A DNA stretch of 64,000 bases, from contig NZ_SEWZ01000004.1 in assembly GCF_004307425.1 (NCBI RefSeq), positions 1 to 64,000 on the forward strand, given 5' to 3'. A program made the position numbers and the translations under genes. Source of the DNA: Aquirufa antheringensis. Lineage in GTDB: Bacteria > Bacteroidota > Bacteroidia > Cytophagales > Spirosomataceae. Positions 17,066 to 25,822 of the stretch are shown here, piece by piece. Within the stretch, counting starts at the first letter, position 1; the number at the start of each line of letters is the position of its first letter. Under the pieces are notes generated by a model that did not search any database, had not been told where the DNA came from, and saw only the letters and a list, made by a program, of their open reading frames with translations.

Positions 17066-19546
17066 TTAATTTTGATTGAGTAGATACACAGGGAAATTTT
17101 CTTGCGATGACGCTAATAATTCATCCAAATTATCAATCTCTTGGATATCCTTTGTTAGCGGTTCATAAGGCTTAAACTCCCCTTTTTCAAATACAAATAA
17201 CTCTTTCGTTTCTGGATTAATCGACACGAGTTTCACCCAGTCATTGATGAACCATTCATAGGTTTCTTCGGCCTTTTGAATAGTTTTCAATACAATTTCA
17301 GGGAAGTGCTCCACGATCAACAACAAACGAACCGGGTCGTGCACTTCGGTCATCTGAGCCGGTAAACCGGGTCTTAAATCACCATCGATTCCATTGGCCA
17401 CCCCAAAAAGTCCCATCACATTGTGCGGTAACTTCGTTCCTGCGCCTAATTTCTCGCCATCCACTCTAGAGAAGTAATATTCTAAATTGATCCCGCCGCA
17501 CACAGGCGCAGCCGCTTTCAAAATATTGAATAAATACGTTCCATCGAGATCTACGCGGTAATCAAAGGAGTTCAAGAACGAACGGCGATCTAAGAAAACC
17601 CCTTTCGATAATTCTCTTCGACCCACGATGCACAAGGCATTTGTTGCGTGATTTAGTTCTGGACGCGGTTCAAAAATGGAAACGGAACGGGTTCTGATTT
17701 TCTCGTGTATGTCGCTTGCTCTCGCAGAGGTGTTGATGGATTCAAAGCGTCTTGAACGTTCTTTGGCATTATTATTTAAAGCCTTTTCAAACAATTTTAC
17801 GTGTTCCGCGTGCTTGATTTTATAATCTGCATAGGTGATTTGTTCATCGTAGAAAACGACATCATCGCGAGTCGTGTCACGTAAACCTCCCACGAATACC
17901 GTTGTTTCCGGAATGTGAATCCCTTTTTCTCTCAGTATCGCTCGAACCTCCGGTTTATTGGCCATTTGGCTGATCACCCGCGCATTAACTGAACCCGCAC
18001 GTCCAGAGCATGCACCACAATCATAGGCCGCGTAATGTGGATTATTCACCGAACTTGCTCCGTGACCGATCACATAAACGATAGGGGCAAAATTATCCAC
18101 AAGTCCAATGCTCTTCAATAAGCTTTCGACTCTTACCGCCATTTCTTCGATATGGAAGCCTACTTGAAGCCCATTTTCAATCGCTTGGTAATCCACCCGA
18201 ATGGTCGAAAATTTATCCACGTGCTTCAATGAAGAGGCAGTCGCAGGACTCATCGACGGTTTGAATAGGTTTACGAAAAGCTTGGCAGCAGACCAAAATC
18301 CAAGTGTTTGGCTAAATAACCAACCCGTATAGAAATTATGGCTGTGCTTCGAGAAATGGAGATCAGTTCCTGACTTTTTCTCGCTTCCCTCCTCTTTGAT
18401 TAAGAAGTTAGGGGTAACTGGAGCGGGACAAAGTTTGGTATAAAATTTACCTCCTACCGGCTGATAGAAAAACTCCACAGAAAAGAATCCCGGGGTTCCA
18501 TAGGTATCACAGGCTGGATCTAATGCCTCCAAATGACGTCTAAACGAACATTCCCGGTCATCAATGCAAAACATCGCCTGAAAACTTTTCGCATGCGGTT
18601 GAATGGAGTCCACCTTTTCCATCTGCAAGCCTTTTAAAACCTGGTCATAATAGGTCCATTCAAAAGCTTCTTGCCAAAGGCTCACAACGTCCAACTTCTC
18701 CGAATAAGCAATCGGATCATGCAAGGGGATAATTTTCTCTGTCGCGAAATGGCCAATTGGAGACCAGGATTGGTCTAACTTGTAGTTCAGCGCATCAAAC
18801 TCTAACAATAATTCAAATAGAATTAAGTCTTCTAACTTAATCAGACGTGTATCCAATAAGGTCTGAGGTAAATCCTCTACGGTAGAAACCATTCCTGACC
18901 ATCCCTGGTGAGAAAACTGTTGATCGTATAAATACTGCTCATACAGTTCTTCCTTATCCCCCACAACTTTCTTAAGCAAGTCCGTTATACTCAATTCAGG
19001 ATCCAATAAGAGTTTTTTCGTTTCCTTACGATAGAACATACTCGCAAAACTGGTGCTTTCTAGTGTGCGAATCGCTTCTAAAAAGGATTTGCCGTTTAAA
19101 GGGAAATTCCAGATGGAAATACCTTGGTCTAAAAAGCTACCAATGATTCGAAATAAGGTAGGATGTACTAAGGAATCTAAGTCAATTCCGTAGGTACTTT
19201 TCCAAATACCCCGTAAAGCTCCCACTCGTCCAGGTTCAACGGTAGGATATTCACCAAAGAGTAATTTACCCTTCCAGGCTTCCGCATTTCCTTTTTTCTG
19301 TACTAGAACGCGTTCTAAAACATCATCCGAGATTCGCCCTTCCTGATACATCGAACGAAAGTTCTCTAATGGGAAATAAACCTGATATCCAAGTTTAACA
19401 TGCGCGGTGGCTAATGCTTCGTGAAACGCTAGGTTTTGGAATGCATGCAAGGTATTGTGGTGCACAAAGTCCATTAATGGAGCTTGTGCTGGCAAAAAGT
19501 GCTTCAGTTCATGAATCACCTGATGCTCATCAAATGAGGTTGGCAT
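17066..19546 (-). CDS. dabA: DabA (DUF2309), carbonic-anhydrase-like subunit of the DAB inorganic-carbon pump
   Basis: This 826-residue cytoplasmic subunit carries the zinc site described for DabA of Halothiobacillus. Cys327 and Asp329 lie in FCIDDRECS, His495 in VIGHGAS and Cys510 in YDCGACSG. The C-x-D spacing and the 15-residue His-Cys spacing agree with C351/D353/H524/C539 of the characterised protein. With DabB it would hydrate CO2 to trapped bicarbonate, driven by the membrane potential. The ATG at 19546 (MPTSFDEH) is preferred over a TTG six bases earlier because the -7 promoter element overlaps that TTG. A palindrome lies just upstream. Confidence 0.92.
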   Translation of the reverse strand: MPTSFDEHQVIHELKHFLPAQAPLMDFVHHNTLHAFQNLAFHEALATAHVKLGYQVYFPLENFRSMYQEGRISDDVLERVLVQKKGNAEAWKGKLLFGEYPTVEPGRVGALRGIWKSTYGIDLDSLVHPTLFRIIGSFLDQGISIWNFPLNGKSFLEAIRTLESTSFASMFYRKETKKLLLDPELSITDLLKKVVGDKEELYEQYLYDQQFSHQGWSGMVSTVEDLPQTLLDTRLIKLEDLILFELLLEFDALNYKLDQSWSPIGHFATEKIIPLHDPIAYSEKLDVVSLWQEAFEWTYYDQVLKGLQMEKVDSIQPHAKSFQAMFCIDDRECSFRRHLEALDPACDTYGTPGFFSVEFFYQPVGGKFYTKLCPAPVTPNFLIKEEGSEKKSGTDLHFSKHSHNFYTGWLFSQTLGFWSAAKLFVNLFKPSMSPATASSLKHVDKFSTIRVDYQAIENGLQVGFHIEEMAVRVESLLKSIGLVDNFAPIVYVIGHGASSVNNPHYAAYDCGACSGRAGSVNARVISQMANKPEVRAILREKGIHIPETTVFVGGLRDTTRDDVVFYDEQITYADYKIKHAEHVKLFEKALNNNAKERSRRFESINTSARASDIHEKIRTRSVSIFEPRPELNHATNALCIVGRRELSKGVFLDRRSFLNSFDYRVDLDGTYLFNILKAAAPVCGGINLEYYFSRVDGEKLGAGTKLPHNVMGLFGVANGIDGDLRPGLPAQMTEVHDPVRLLLIVEHFPEIVLKTIQKAEETYEWFINDWVKLVSINPETKELFVFEKGEFKPYEPLTKDIQEIDNLDELLASSQENFPVYLLNQN

Positions 19547-19549
19547 ATT

Positions 19550-19557
19550 CAAATAAA
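19550..19557 (-). promoter_or_regulatory. -7 promoter element of the dab-sulP operon
   Basis: On the minus strand TTTATTTG (7 of 8 to TAnnTTTG) ends three bases before the dabA ATG. This implies a near-leaderless transcript. The palindrome at 19573-19587 is placed where the -33 element should be. Confidence 0.5.
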
Positions 19558-19572
19558 TTAAAATGTAAAAAA

Positions 19573-19587
19573 TACGATAGTATCGTA
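19573..19587. promoter_or_regulatory. Candidate operator palindrome upstream of dabA
   Basis: Perfect inverted repeat TACGATA-G-TATCGTA with a one-base centre. That is too tight for an RNA hairpin but typical of a dimeric repressor site. It overlaps the expected -33 region of the dabA promoter. The cognate regulator is not identifiable from this window. Confidence 0.55.
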
Positions 19588-19594
19588 GGCTTTT

Positions 19595-19942
19595 TTACAG
19601 TCTAATATTTCTGAAAGTCAAGAAAATAGGTGTTTTAAAGAAGGCGAATGCCTTAGTGGGAAAACCTGTTTTTGTTCTAGAAATGGAGAAATCTACAGGT
19701 GAAAATAGCGAAGAGACTTTATATAAATTAAAAGGAATAAATAAATTATCGTCCTCATTCTCCGTAGTATCCTCTTCGAATAAAAAATCCATAAAACCAT
19801 AGTCAGATGACTCGGTTTTATGGATTTGTTGTGATTTTTCTTTTTGAATGGAAGCTTGCACCCCGTCCACTTGTCCTTTCGACGCCATAGACGTCAAAAA
19901 CAAGAGTGAGATGAACAATAAGTATATTTTGTTTAGCTTCAT
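19595..19942 (-). CDS. Small exported protein of unknown function upstream of dabA
   Basis: A 115-residue protein with a signal peptide (MKLNKIYLLFISLLFLTSMASKG, cleavage near 23), a Gln/Lys-rich then acidic middle (EEDTTENEDD), and a basic hydrophobic C-terminus (KTPIFLTFRNIRL). No domain is recognised. A perfect TATATTTG promoter element ends five bases before its ATG, which supports it as real. It ends 48 bases before dabA on the same strand, with the palindrome in between, so it may be co-transcribed with the dab genes or be independent. Confidence 0.6.
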   Translation of the reverse strand: MKLNKIYLLFISLLFLTSMASKGQVDGVQASIQKEKSQQIHKTESSDYGFMDFLFEEDTTENEDDNLFIPFNLYKVSSLFSPVDFSISRTKTGFPTKAFAFFKTPIFLTFRNIRL

Positions 19943-19947
19943 TAGGT

Positions 19948-19955
19948 CAAATATA
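19948..19955 (-). promoter_or_regulatory. -7 promoter element, exact TAnnTTTG
   Basis: Minus-strand TATATTTG, five bases from the ATG at 19942. It sits in the 16-base gap before the cytochrome gene's stop codon, giving the small exported protein its own start of transcription. Confidence 0.65.
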
Positions 19956-19958
19956 CGC

Positions 19959-22900
19959 TTATTTTAGGGATGATAAGTATTCCACCACATCTCTAATTTC
20001 TCTTTTACTCATCAAAGAACCCATTGGAGGCATTCCTGATGGCAAGTTTTCTCTTGATTTAATACGCGTTACAGGAATGCGCAAAGGTTCCGCATCGTTC
20101 GTTTTTAATTGCACCAGTTCATCCGTTTCAGAAATAATGGAACCTGAAACTTCTTGTCCATCTGTCAAGACAAAATTCGTAGTACCATAACCTGGAGAAA
20201 TGCGCGCACTCGGCTCGATCAGAGCCTGTAAAAGTTGCTCTCTCGTTAATCGAGAAGCAACACCCTTTAAATTAGGGCCTACGTTTGTTCCTTCCCCACC
20301 TACAATATGACAGCGTACGCATTGGACGGTTGAATTATAATTAAAGATATTACGTCCATCCGCCACAGAACCGCCATACAAGGCTTCTTTGAATTCGTCA
20401 GTTAGTGTTCCTTTTACTTTAAGGGCATCTAATTTAGCCACTAATTTCTCTTCATTACTTGCCTCTACAGCCTCCATTAGGTCTAATTTAATCCCAGACG
20501 GCAATTGATTATCGACCATTCTTTGAATCAAATCGGCTAAAATGGCAGATGTGTTAGCCGGCTTCATTTTGGCCATACTTTGCAATAGCGATTGCTGCTC
20601 GGTAAGCGATCCTTTTTCGAAAATTGGTTTGGTAATAGCGGGTAATTCTGTTGCGCTTAGTTCAATTTTGTTCAAATTGCTTAAGGCGATTCCGCGGACG
20701 ATTTTGTCCTCATCGCTGATACCTTTTTCTAAGATCGAGCCTAGCTGAGGTGTTTGAAGTTCTGCCAAAGAACTTAATAAAGCTGCCCTTACCTTCGCAT
20801 TAGGATGATTTTTGAAAAGGTTGATCTCAATCTCCGTGAATGATTTCAATTGTAACTCTGCTACTAATTTAGCCGTTGCGATTAAAACGTCTGGATTTTC
20901 TGAAGCGAAGAATCCCGGGATTTTAGGCTGTATACGCGCAATCACATCGGAAGGATTTCTTTCCAAAGCACCTCTGTGGCGTCCATCCACTCGGTCCATC
21001 ACGGATGGATTTGCCCAGGAACCTAAGGTCGCGATCGCTTCCGCACGCAATGCCTCAGGGATTCCTGTTCTTTCCGAATAGGCAATCAATAGATCAATCT
21101 CTTTCGCCGATCCCACACGTAAACATGCATTGATGGCTCTTCGAATGATTACTTCTGACGTGAAACGTGAATCCGCTAAGGTTGCCGCTAAAGCTGGCAA
21201 AGCAGCCGGAATAGATTCATCATCGTTAATTGCTCTCGCCGCTTCCGCCACGATGTATTCATCCGAATCTTGTAGGAATCCCGCAATTCCTGGATGAGCT
21301 AAACGACGTAACACTAATACCGCCGCAATACGCAACGAACGATTTGGCGAATTTTGCAAAGCTAACATCGGTTCTGCCTGCCCTATTCTGCTAATGGCTA
21401 AAACCGCTGCATGACGCAAATACAGATCTTTGTCCGCGTTTGTTTCGATTAATTTCAATAAGGTAGGAATGGCTTTCTCAGAACGAATGCGACCTAAAGC
21501 CTGTGCCGCAAAGAAAGAAACACGCGGGTTAGTCGATGCCACTAAAGGGATTAATTGATCAGAAGCAGATGCATCGAAAATATCCCCCAAGGCTTTTGCC
21601 GCTTGCGCGACGATTTCCTCGTCTGTATCCGCTAAAAGTGGCTGAATAGCAGTTGCTGCCTTGATTTGGCCTAATCCCCAAATTCCGTGTACGCGAGCTA
21701 ACTGATTCTCTTTTTGTTGAACGGCTTTAACGAAAATAGCGCTTGCCTTTCTCTCCGCTAATTCATATTGAGCCTTCAAACGAACACGTTGATCTGCGTA
21801 GAATAACAAGTCATACAATTGCGTCAAACTTTGTTTCGCATAATCCTGCTGGATATACTGCTTCGTTTGCTCGCGTTCCGCTTTCAAATCATTCTCTTTC
21901 TCATCTACATCAATTTTCCAGATGCGACCATAGTTCTTGGTATCCCATCCAAAGATCCAATCAGACGCGTATAATGCTCCCTCAGGACCGAAACGAATGC
22001 CGGTAGGCAAAATACCTTTCACCACATCTTCTTCTGATTTGAAGTCAAAAGAAGCCCCTTTGGGCTTTAAGTCAAAGGACCAGATATGGGACATATTCGC
22101 GTTACCCACAAACTCCACCAAGAAGAATTTATTCGTCCAGCGCTTTCCTAAAGCCGTTCCTGGGTTCCAAAGCATCCCCGTAGGACCGTTGTGAAAATTG
22201 CGAATCGGAGGAATAATATAGGCTGCTTGACCTTCCCAACGAGGAACATACAGTTTCTCATCCATCCAAACCTTGTATTGGTTGTTACGAGGATCCGTAT
22301 ACTTTCCATACTGCCAGTTTGAGCGCCAGCCGGCATCAGAACCTTCCACTACGTGCACTAAACGCTCACTTTCGCCTGGATGATCTCCATCGTTATCGGA
22401 ACTGATTAAATTACCATAGTTATCAAAAACGAATTCATGCGTGTTACGCAAGCCGCTCGCATAGACTTCGAATTCTGAACCATCTGGATTCGAACGTACG
22501 ATGACTCCAGAATTGGGATTTTTGTATTGTTTGCCATCTTTGGCCGTAATATTTGCTCCAATATCCCCAATTTGCCAATAGATTTTGCCGTCTGGGCCTT
22601 CCGTAACACCTGACATCCCATGTCCACCAAAACCAATGTGAACAGCATATCCCGTCGAAATCGATTCTGGATTCATCCATTGTCCTCCCTTGTGTTTTAA
22701 TCGCATTAAATCAGGACCAATGGCCACAAAAGCATCTTTCTTCCGCACTAATAAACCTCCCGCTACATCCGTTACTTCTTCGTTAAATCCGTTAAAAACG
22801 CGCGTGGATTGATCTGCATAGCCATCCCCATTCAGGTCTTCCACTTTGTAGATTTCTTCTTTTTCCACTTTTAAATCTAACCAATCGTGTGATCCATCGC

Positions 22901-23312
22901 CATTCATATCTGGTAGCCACGTATTTTTAGCGGAGTTCTCTGGAGCAAATGTGCGGCGTAAAAAGGCACGACGATCCTCGACTGTTTGGAAACCTATAGA
23001 TTCAGTCATCCAATCGCGGTGACCTCTTATGTCAAATTCAGAGGCCTTATTTCGATTCGTGCTATTGACGAAGATGGCTCCTTTGTCATCCACTGCGATG
23101 GCAACGGGATCTTGTAGCAAGGAATCGGATGCCCATAAATCTATTTTGAGTCCAGGAATGAGCTTGATAGGTTGTTTGTCTTTGATGGCTTTCGCATTTT
23201 CGGCTACCTTCGTTTGGTCTTCGTAAATAATCTTGTAGGTGTCGTCTTTGCCTTGTTTGCTACAAGAAAAAAGCGCTAAAGCGGAGCAAGAAAGTAGGAT
23301 GATTCTTTTCAT
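19959..23312 (-). CDS. PVC-type heme-binding CxxCH lipoprotein with HEAT repeats
   Basis: A 1117-residue lipoprotein (lipobox LFSC, Cys about 16). Residues about 45-470 form a seven-bladed propeller/sugar-dehydrogenase-like domain with calcium-type loops (DLNGDGYADQ, SDNDGDHPGE). Residues 490-980 are HEAT repeats (AAKALGDIF, AAQALGRIR and similar). The C-terminus is a c-type cytochrome with CVRCH near 1022 and a distal Met (SGMPPMGSL). These proteins are abundant in Planctomycetes, Verrucomicrobia and Bacteroidota and are thought to oxidise sugars in the periplasm. It lies eight bases after the outer-membrane receptor gene, as a two-gene unit. Confidence 0.88.
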   Translation of the reverse strand: MKRIILLSCSALALFSCSKQGKDDTYKIIYEDQTKVAENAKAIKDKQPIKLIPGLKIDLWASDSLLQDPVAIAVDDKGAIFVNSTNRNKASEFDIRGHRDWMTESIGFQTVEDRRAFLRRTFAPENSAKNTWLPDMNGDGSHDWLDLKVEKEEIYKVEDLNGDGYADQSTRVFNGFNEEVTDVAGGLLVRKKDAFVAIGPDLMRLKHKGGQWMNPESISTGYAVHIGFGGHGMSGVTEGPDGKIYWQIGDIGANITAKDGKQYKNPNSGVIVRSNPDGSEFEVYASGLRNTHEFVFDNYGNLISSDNDGDHPGESERLVHVVEGSDAGWRSNWQYGKYTDPRNNQYKVWMDEKLYVPRWEGQAAYIIPPIRNFHNGPTGMLWNPGTALGKRWTNKFFLVEFVGNANMSHIWSFDLKPKGASFDFKSEEDVVKGILPTGIRFGPEGALYASDWIFGWDTKNYGRIWKIDVDEKENDLKAEREQTKQYIQQDYAKQSLTQLYDLLFYADQRVRLKAQYELAERKASAIFVKAVQQKENQLARVHGIWGLGQIKAATAIQPLLADTDEEIVAQAAKALGDIFDASASDQLIPLVASTNPRVSFFAAQALGRIRSEKAIPTLLKLIETNADKDLYLRHAAVLAISRIGQAEPMLALQNSPNRSLRIAAVLVLRRLAHPGIAGFLQDSDEYIVAEAARAINDDESIPAALPALAATLADSRFTSEVIIRRAINACLRVGSAKEIDLLIAYSERTGIPEALRAEAIATLGSWANPSVMDRVDGRHRGALERNPSDVIARIQPKIPGFFASENPDVLIATAKLVAELQLKSFTEIEINLFKNHPNAKVRAALLSSLAELQTPQLGSILEKGISDEDKIVRGIALSNLNKIELSATELPAITKPIFEKGSLTEQQSLLQSMAKMKPANTSAILADLIQRMVDNQLPSGIKLDLMEAVEASNEEKLVAKLDALKVKGTLTDEFKEALYGGSVADGRNIFNYNSTVQCVRCHIVGGEGTNVGPNLKGVASRLTREQLLQALIEPSARISPGYGTTNFVLTDGQEVSGSIISETDELVQLKTNDAEPLRIPVTRIKSRENLPSGMPPMGSLMSKREIRDVVEYLSSLK

Positions 23313-23320
23313 TGGTGTGA

Positions 23321-25720
23321 TTAATTTTCTTCGTCCATTAAGCTGCGGCGTTGTTTGGCAGCCTGTTTAGTTGTTTTAAATCGGTAATTAAAAGTTAAAT
23401 TTAGGGATGTTAATCGGCCTTGCGATTCTCCTCGGGTGTAAAAACCAGAACCATCTGTAGGTTCTAAGAAACGGGACTCGTATCGATTAATTCGAGAGCT
23501 AAATAAATCTAAAATACTCAAACTTAGTGTCCCGTTTCCTTGTAAAATATCTTTAGAAGCAGAGAAATCAGCCCACGCGATATACCCGCGCGTTCCTTGA
23601 GGGGTTTGTTGAGGCGCTTCGTAATTTGCTCTCACTTGAAAATCGACCGCACCTAGTTTAATGCGGGAACTATGGCGAACAAACCATGAATACGTATCAC
23701 TTTTAAAAGCAGCATTGATGTTAGTCGCATCGGTTATTGCTCTGAAAGCATTGATACTTAGATCCGCTTTATAGGCTTTCGTGAACGTGTAAGAACTCGC
23801 AATTTCAATTCCCATTGATTGTTGATCACTTAAATTAACGGGTAGTGTTTTGGCAAAACCAGAGGTGTCTACGGATCTGAATCGGTCGATTTTTCCCAAA
23901 GTATGGCGGTAATAAAGGGACGAGCTAACACTTCCCTTATCAAAGTACCGTACGTTTCCTAAATCAAATGAATTGGTAAATTCCGGATTCAAATTGGGGT
24001 TTCCGGAGAAGAAATTTCGGTTATCTGAGAAGGTGACAAAGGGGCTCAAATCATTGTAAGTAGGCCTTCTAACGCGTCTGGAATAACTTAATTGAAAAGA
24101 ATTGTCCGGAGTAATAGTATAGGTAAAATGGGCACTAGGAAACAAATTTGCATAATTTCGAGGGTTCTTCTCCCCTGTTTGCTCCAATTCAGTTTGGATA
24201 TCGGTGGTCTCAGCTCTTAACCCGAATTGATAGGAGAATTGCTTCATTTTATTGCCAAAAATGACATAAGCCGCAGAGATATTTTCTTTGTAATTAAACA
24301 CGTTTCTTAAACCGGGGATGATGGTAAAAATGCCGGACGGCTGTTGTTCGGTCACAATATAATCGTTGATCATATTTCTGAAACTAGTCCGAACACCCAT
24401 TTCAATTTTAGCGTCTTTACCGATTGGATTAACATAATCAGCTTGTAGAATCCATTGGCGTTCGAATTCGTCGTTTAAGGCCTTTTGTACCTTAGAAAGT
24501 TCAGGAAAAACGGATCCATCGGCTTTCTTTCCGTTTTGGGTGTAGGTCTGATCCGATCGCTCCCAATAATCTAAGTAGCGCAAATCGGCACTAAATTCTT
24601 TGCCTTTTTTCGCAAAACTTTTCTTGAAAGTAAGGGCATATTCCCCATTCGGTTCCGCTTCTTTTTCATCCTGTTGGCGGTAGGTATCACTGTACAAATT
24701 GAAGACATTACCTCGGTAATCCAGGTAATTAAAGTCGGTAATGCGCTGTACATCTGTACGTCTGAAGATGTAGGAAGCCGTTAAAATGGTTTTATCATTG
24801 AAGAAATAATCGGCTCCTCCTCTTACGTTATTTACGAGGCCGGTAACATTGTTTTGAGAACGTTGCTCTAAAATATTGGTCTGCTTACCTGTATAAACTT
24901 CTTGGTAAATACTTCCTCTGCCGGGCGTTCTGCGGTAGAAAACGCCATAGTTAATAAAGAAGTTGAATTTGTTTTTTCGGTAATTGACGATGGCTGTTCC
25001 TCCAAAATTCTCCGGATACCCCGTCGTCGTTTCTATGGCGCCGTTGAAACCTTGGTTTTGGTTTTTTTTCAGCACGATATTGATGATTCCAGCCATTCCC
25101 TCCGCCTCATATCGCGCGGATGGATTTGTGATGATCTCCACTTTATCGATGAGGTTACCTTGCAAGGATTGTAATCCAGAAGATCCATTGATTCCAGCTA
25201 AAGTAGAGGGTTTTCCATCAATCAAAATACGGACATTATCACTTCCACGTAGCTTAATCGCCCCTTCTGGATCTACTTGAATGGAAGGTAAGTTACCTAA
25301 AATTTCGGATGCCGTGGCTCCCTTATTCGCTAAATCTGTACCCACATTAAAGATGCGTTTATCGAGGTTGAGTTCCATGGAGGCTTTTTGGCCCTTCACT
25401 ACCACTTCATTCAACGTCTGATTACTTTCTTTTACTGTGATTATACCGAGGTTTGTAGAAGAAGCAAAAGATTGATTTGTCATCTTTAAAGCCTCATATC
25501 CAATGCTTTCAACTAAAAGATCATACACCCCAGGCGCGACTTCCATCGTGAATTTTCCCTTTTCATTCCCGATCGTTCCGGTCACTAGTGAAGTACCTTT
25601 AAAAAGACGAATGCTGGAGAAAGGGACATTCACTTCCCCTTGAATCTTGATTTTAGACTGTGCAAAAAGGCTGGAAACGCACAATAAGAGTAGTATCGGA
25701 AGAAGCCGAACGATTTTCAT
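23321..25720 (-). CDS. TonB-dependent receptor-like outer-membrane protein
   Basis: A 799-residue outer-membrane protein. It has a signal peptide (1-20), an N-terminal carboxypeptidase-regulatory-like beta-sandwich (25-105; GEVNVPFSSIRLFKG, GVYDLLVESIGYE), and a plug domain (about 120-225; ASEILGNLPSIQVDPEG, VRILIDGKPSTL, IEIITNPSARYEAEG-type motif). The C-terminal beta-barrel is of the OMP_b-brl_3 type, with the family motif LSYSRRVRRPTYNDLSPFV. The substrate is unknown. The downstream cytochrome suggests a carbohydrate or its oxidation products. It is divergent from the acylase at 25823. Confidence 0.9.
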   Translation of the reverse strand: MKIVRLLPILLLLCVSSLFAQSKIKIQGEVNVPFSSIRLFKGTSLVTGTIGNEKGKFTMEVAPGVYDLLVESIGYEALKMTNQSFASSTNLGIITVKESNQTLNEVVVKGQKASMELNLDKRIFNVGTDLANKGATASEILGNLPSIQVDPEGAIKLRGSDNVRILIDGKPSTLAGINGSSGLQSLQGNLIDKVEIITNPSARYEAEGMAGIINIVLKKNQNQGFNGAIETTTGYPENFGGTAIVNYRKNKFNFFINYGVFYRRTPGRGSIYQEVYTGKQTNILEQRSQNNVTGLVNNVRGGADYFFNDKTILTASYIFRRTDVQRITDFNYLDYRGNVFNLYSDTYRQQDEKEAEPNGEYALTFKKSFAKKGKEFSADLRYLDYWERSDQTYTQNGKKADGSVFPELSKVQKALNDEFERQWILQADYVNPIGKDAKIEMGVRTSFRNMINDYIVTEQQPSGIFTIIPGLRNVFNYKENISAAYVIFGNKMKQFSYQFGLRAETTDIQTELEQTGEKNPRNYANLFPSAHFTYTITPDNSFQLSYSRRVRRPTYNDLSPFVTFSDNRNFFSGNPNLNPEFTNSFDLGNVRYFDKGSVSSSLYYRHTLGKIDRFRSVDTSGFAKTLPVNLSDQQSMGIEIASSYTFTKAYKADLSINAFRAITDATNINAAFKSDTYSWFVRHSSRIKLGAVDFQVRANYEAPQQTPQGTRGYIAWADFSASKDILQGNGTLSLSILDLFSSRINRYESRFLEPTDGSGFYTRGESQGRLTSLNLTFNYRFKTTKQAAKQRRSLMDEEN

Positions 25721-25822
25721 AGGAGAGGTTTAGAATATTCTTGTAAGATAGAAAGACAATTTTACATTGTTTATACCCTCCTGACCCGATTTTTTTCTAT
25801 TTTTATATCTCATCAAAAAGCT

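Noticed and set aside
13614-19546. Carboxysome or autotrophy locus
   Set aside because: No RuBisCO, shell protein or phosphoribulokinase gene is in the window; DabAB/SulP also occur in heterotrophs.
19573-19596. Terminator for the small exported protein, using the palindrome and nearby T-run
   Set aside because: The one-base centre prevents a stable RNA hairpin, and on the gene's own strand (minus) the poly-T seen on the plus strand is poly-A upstream of the palindrome.
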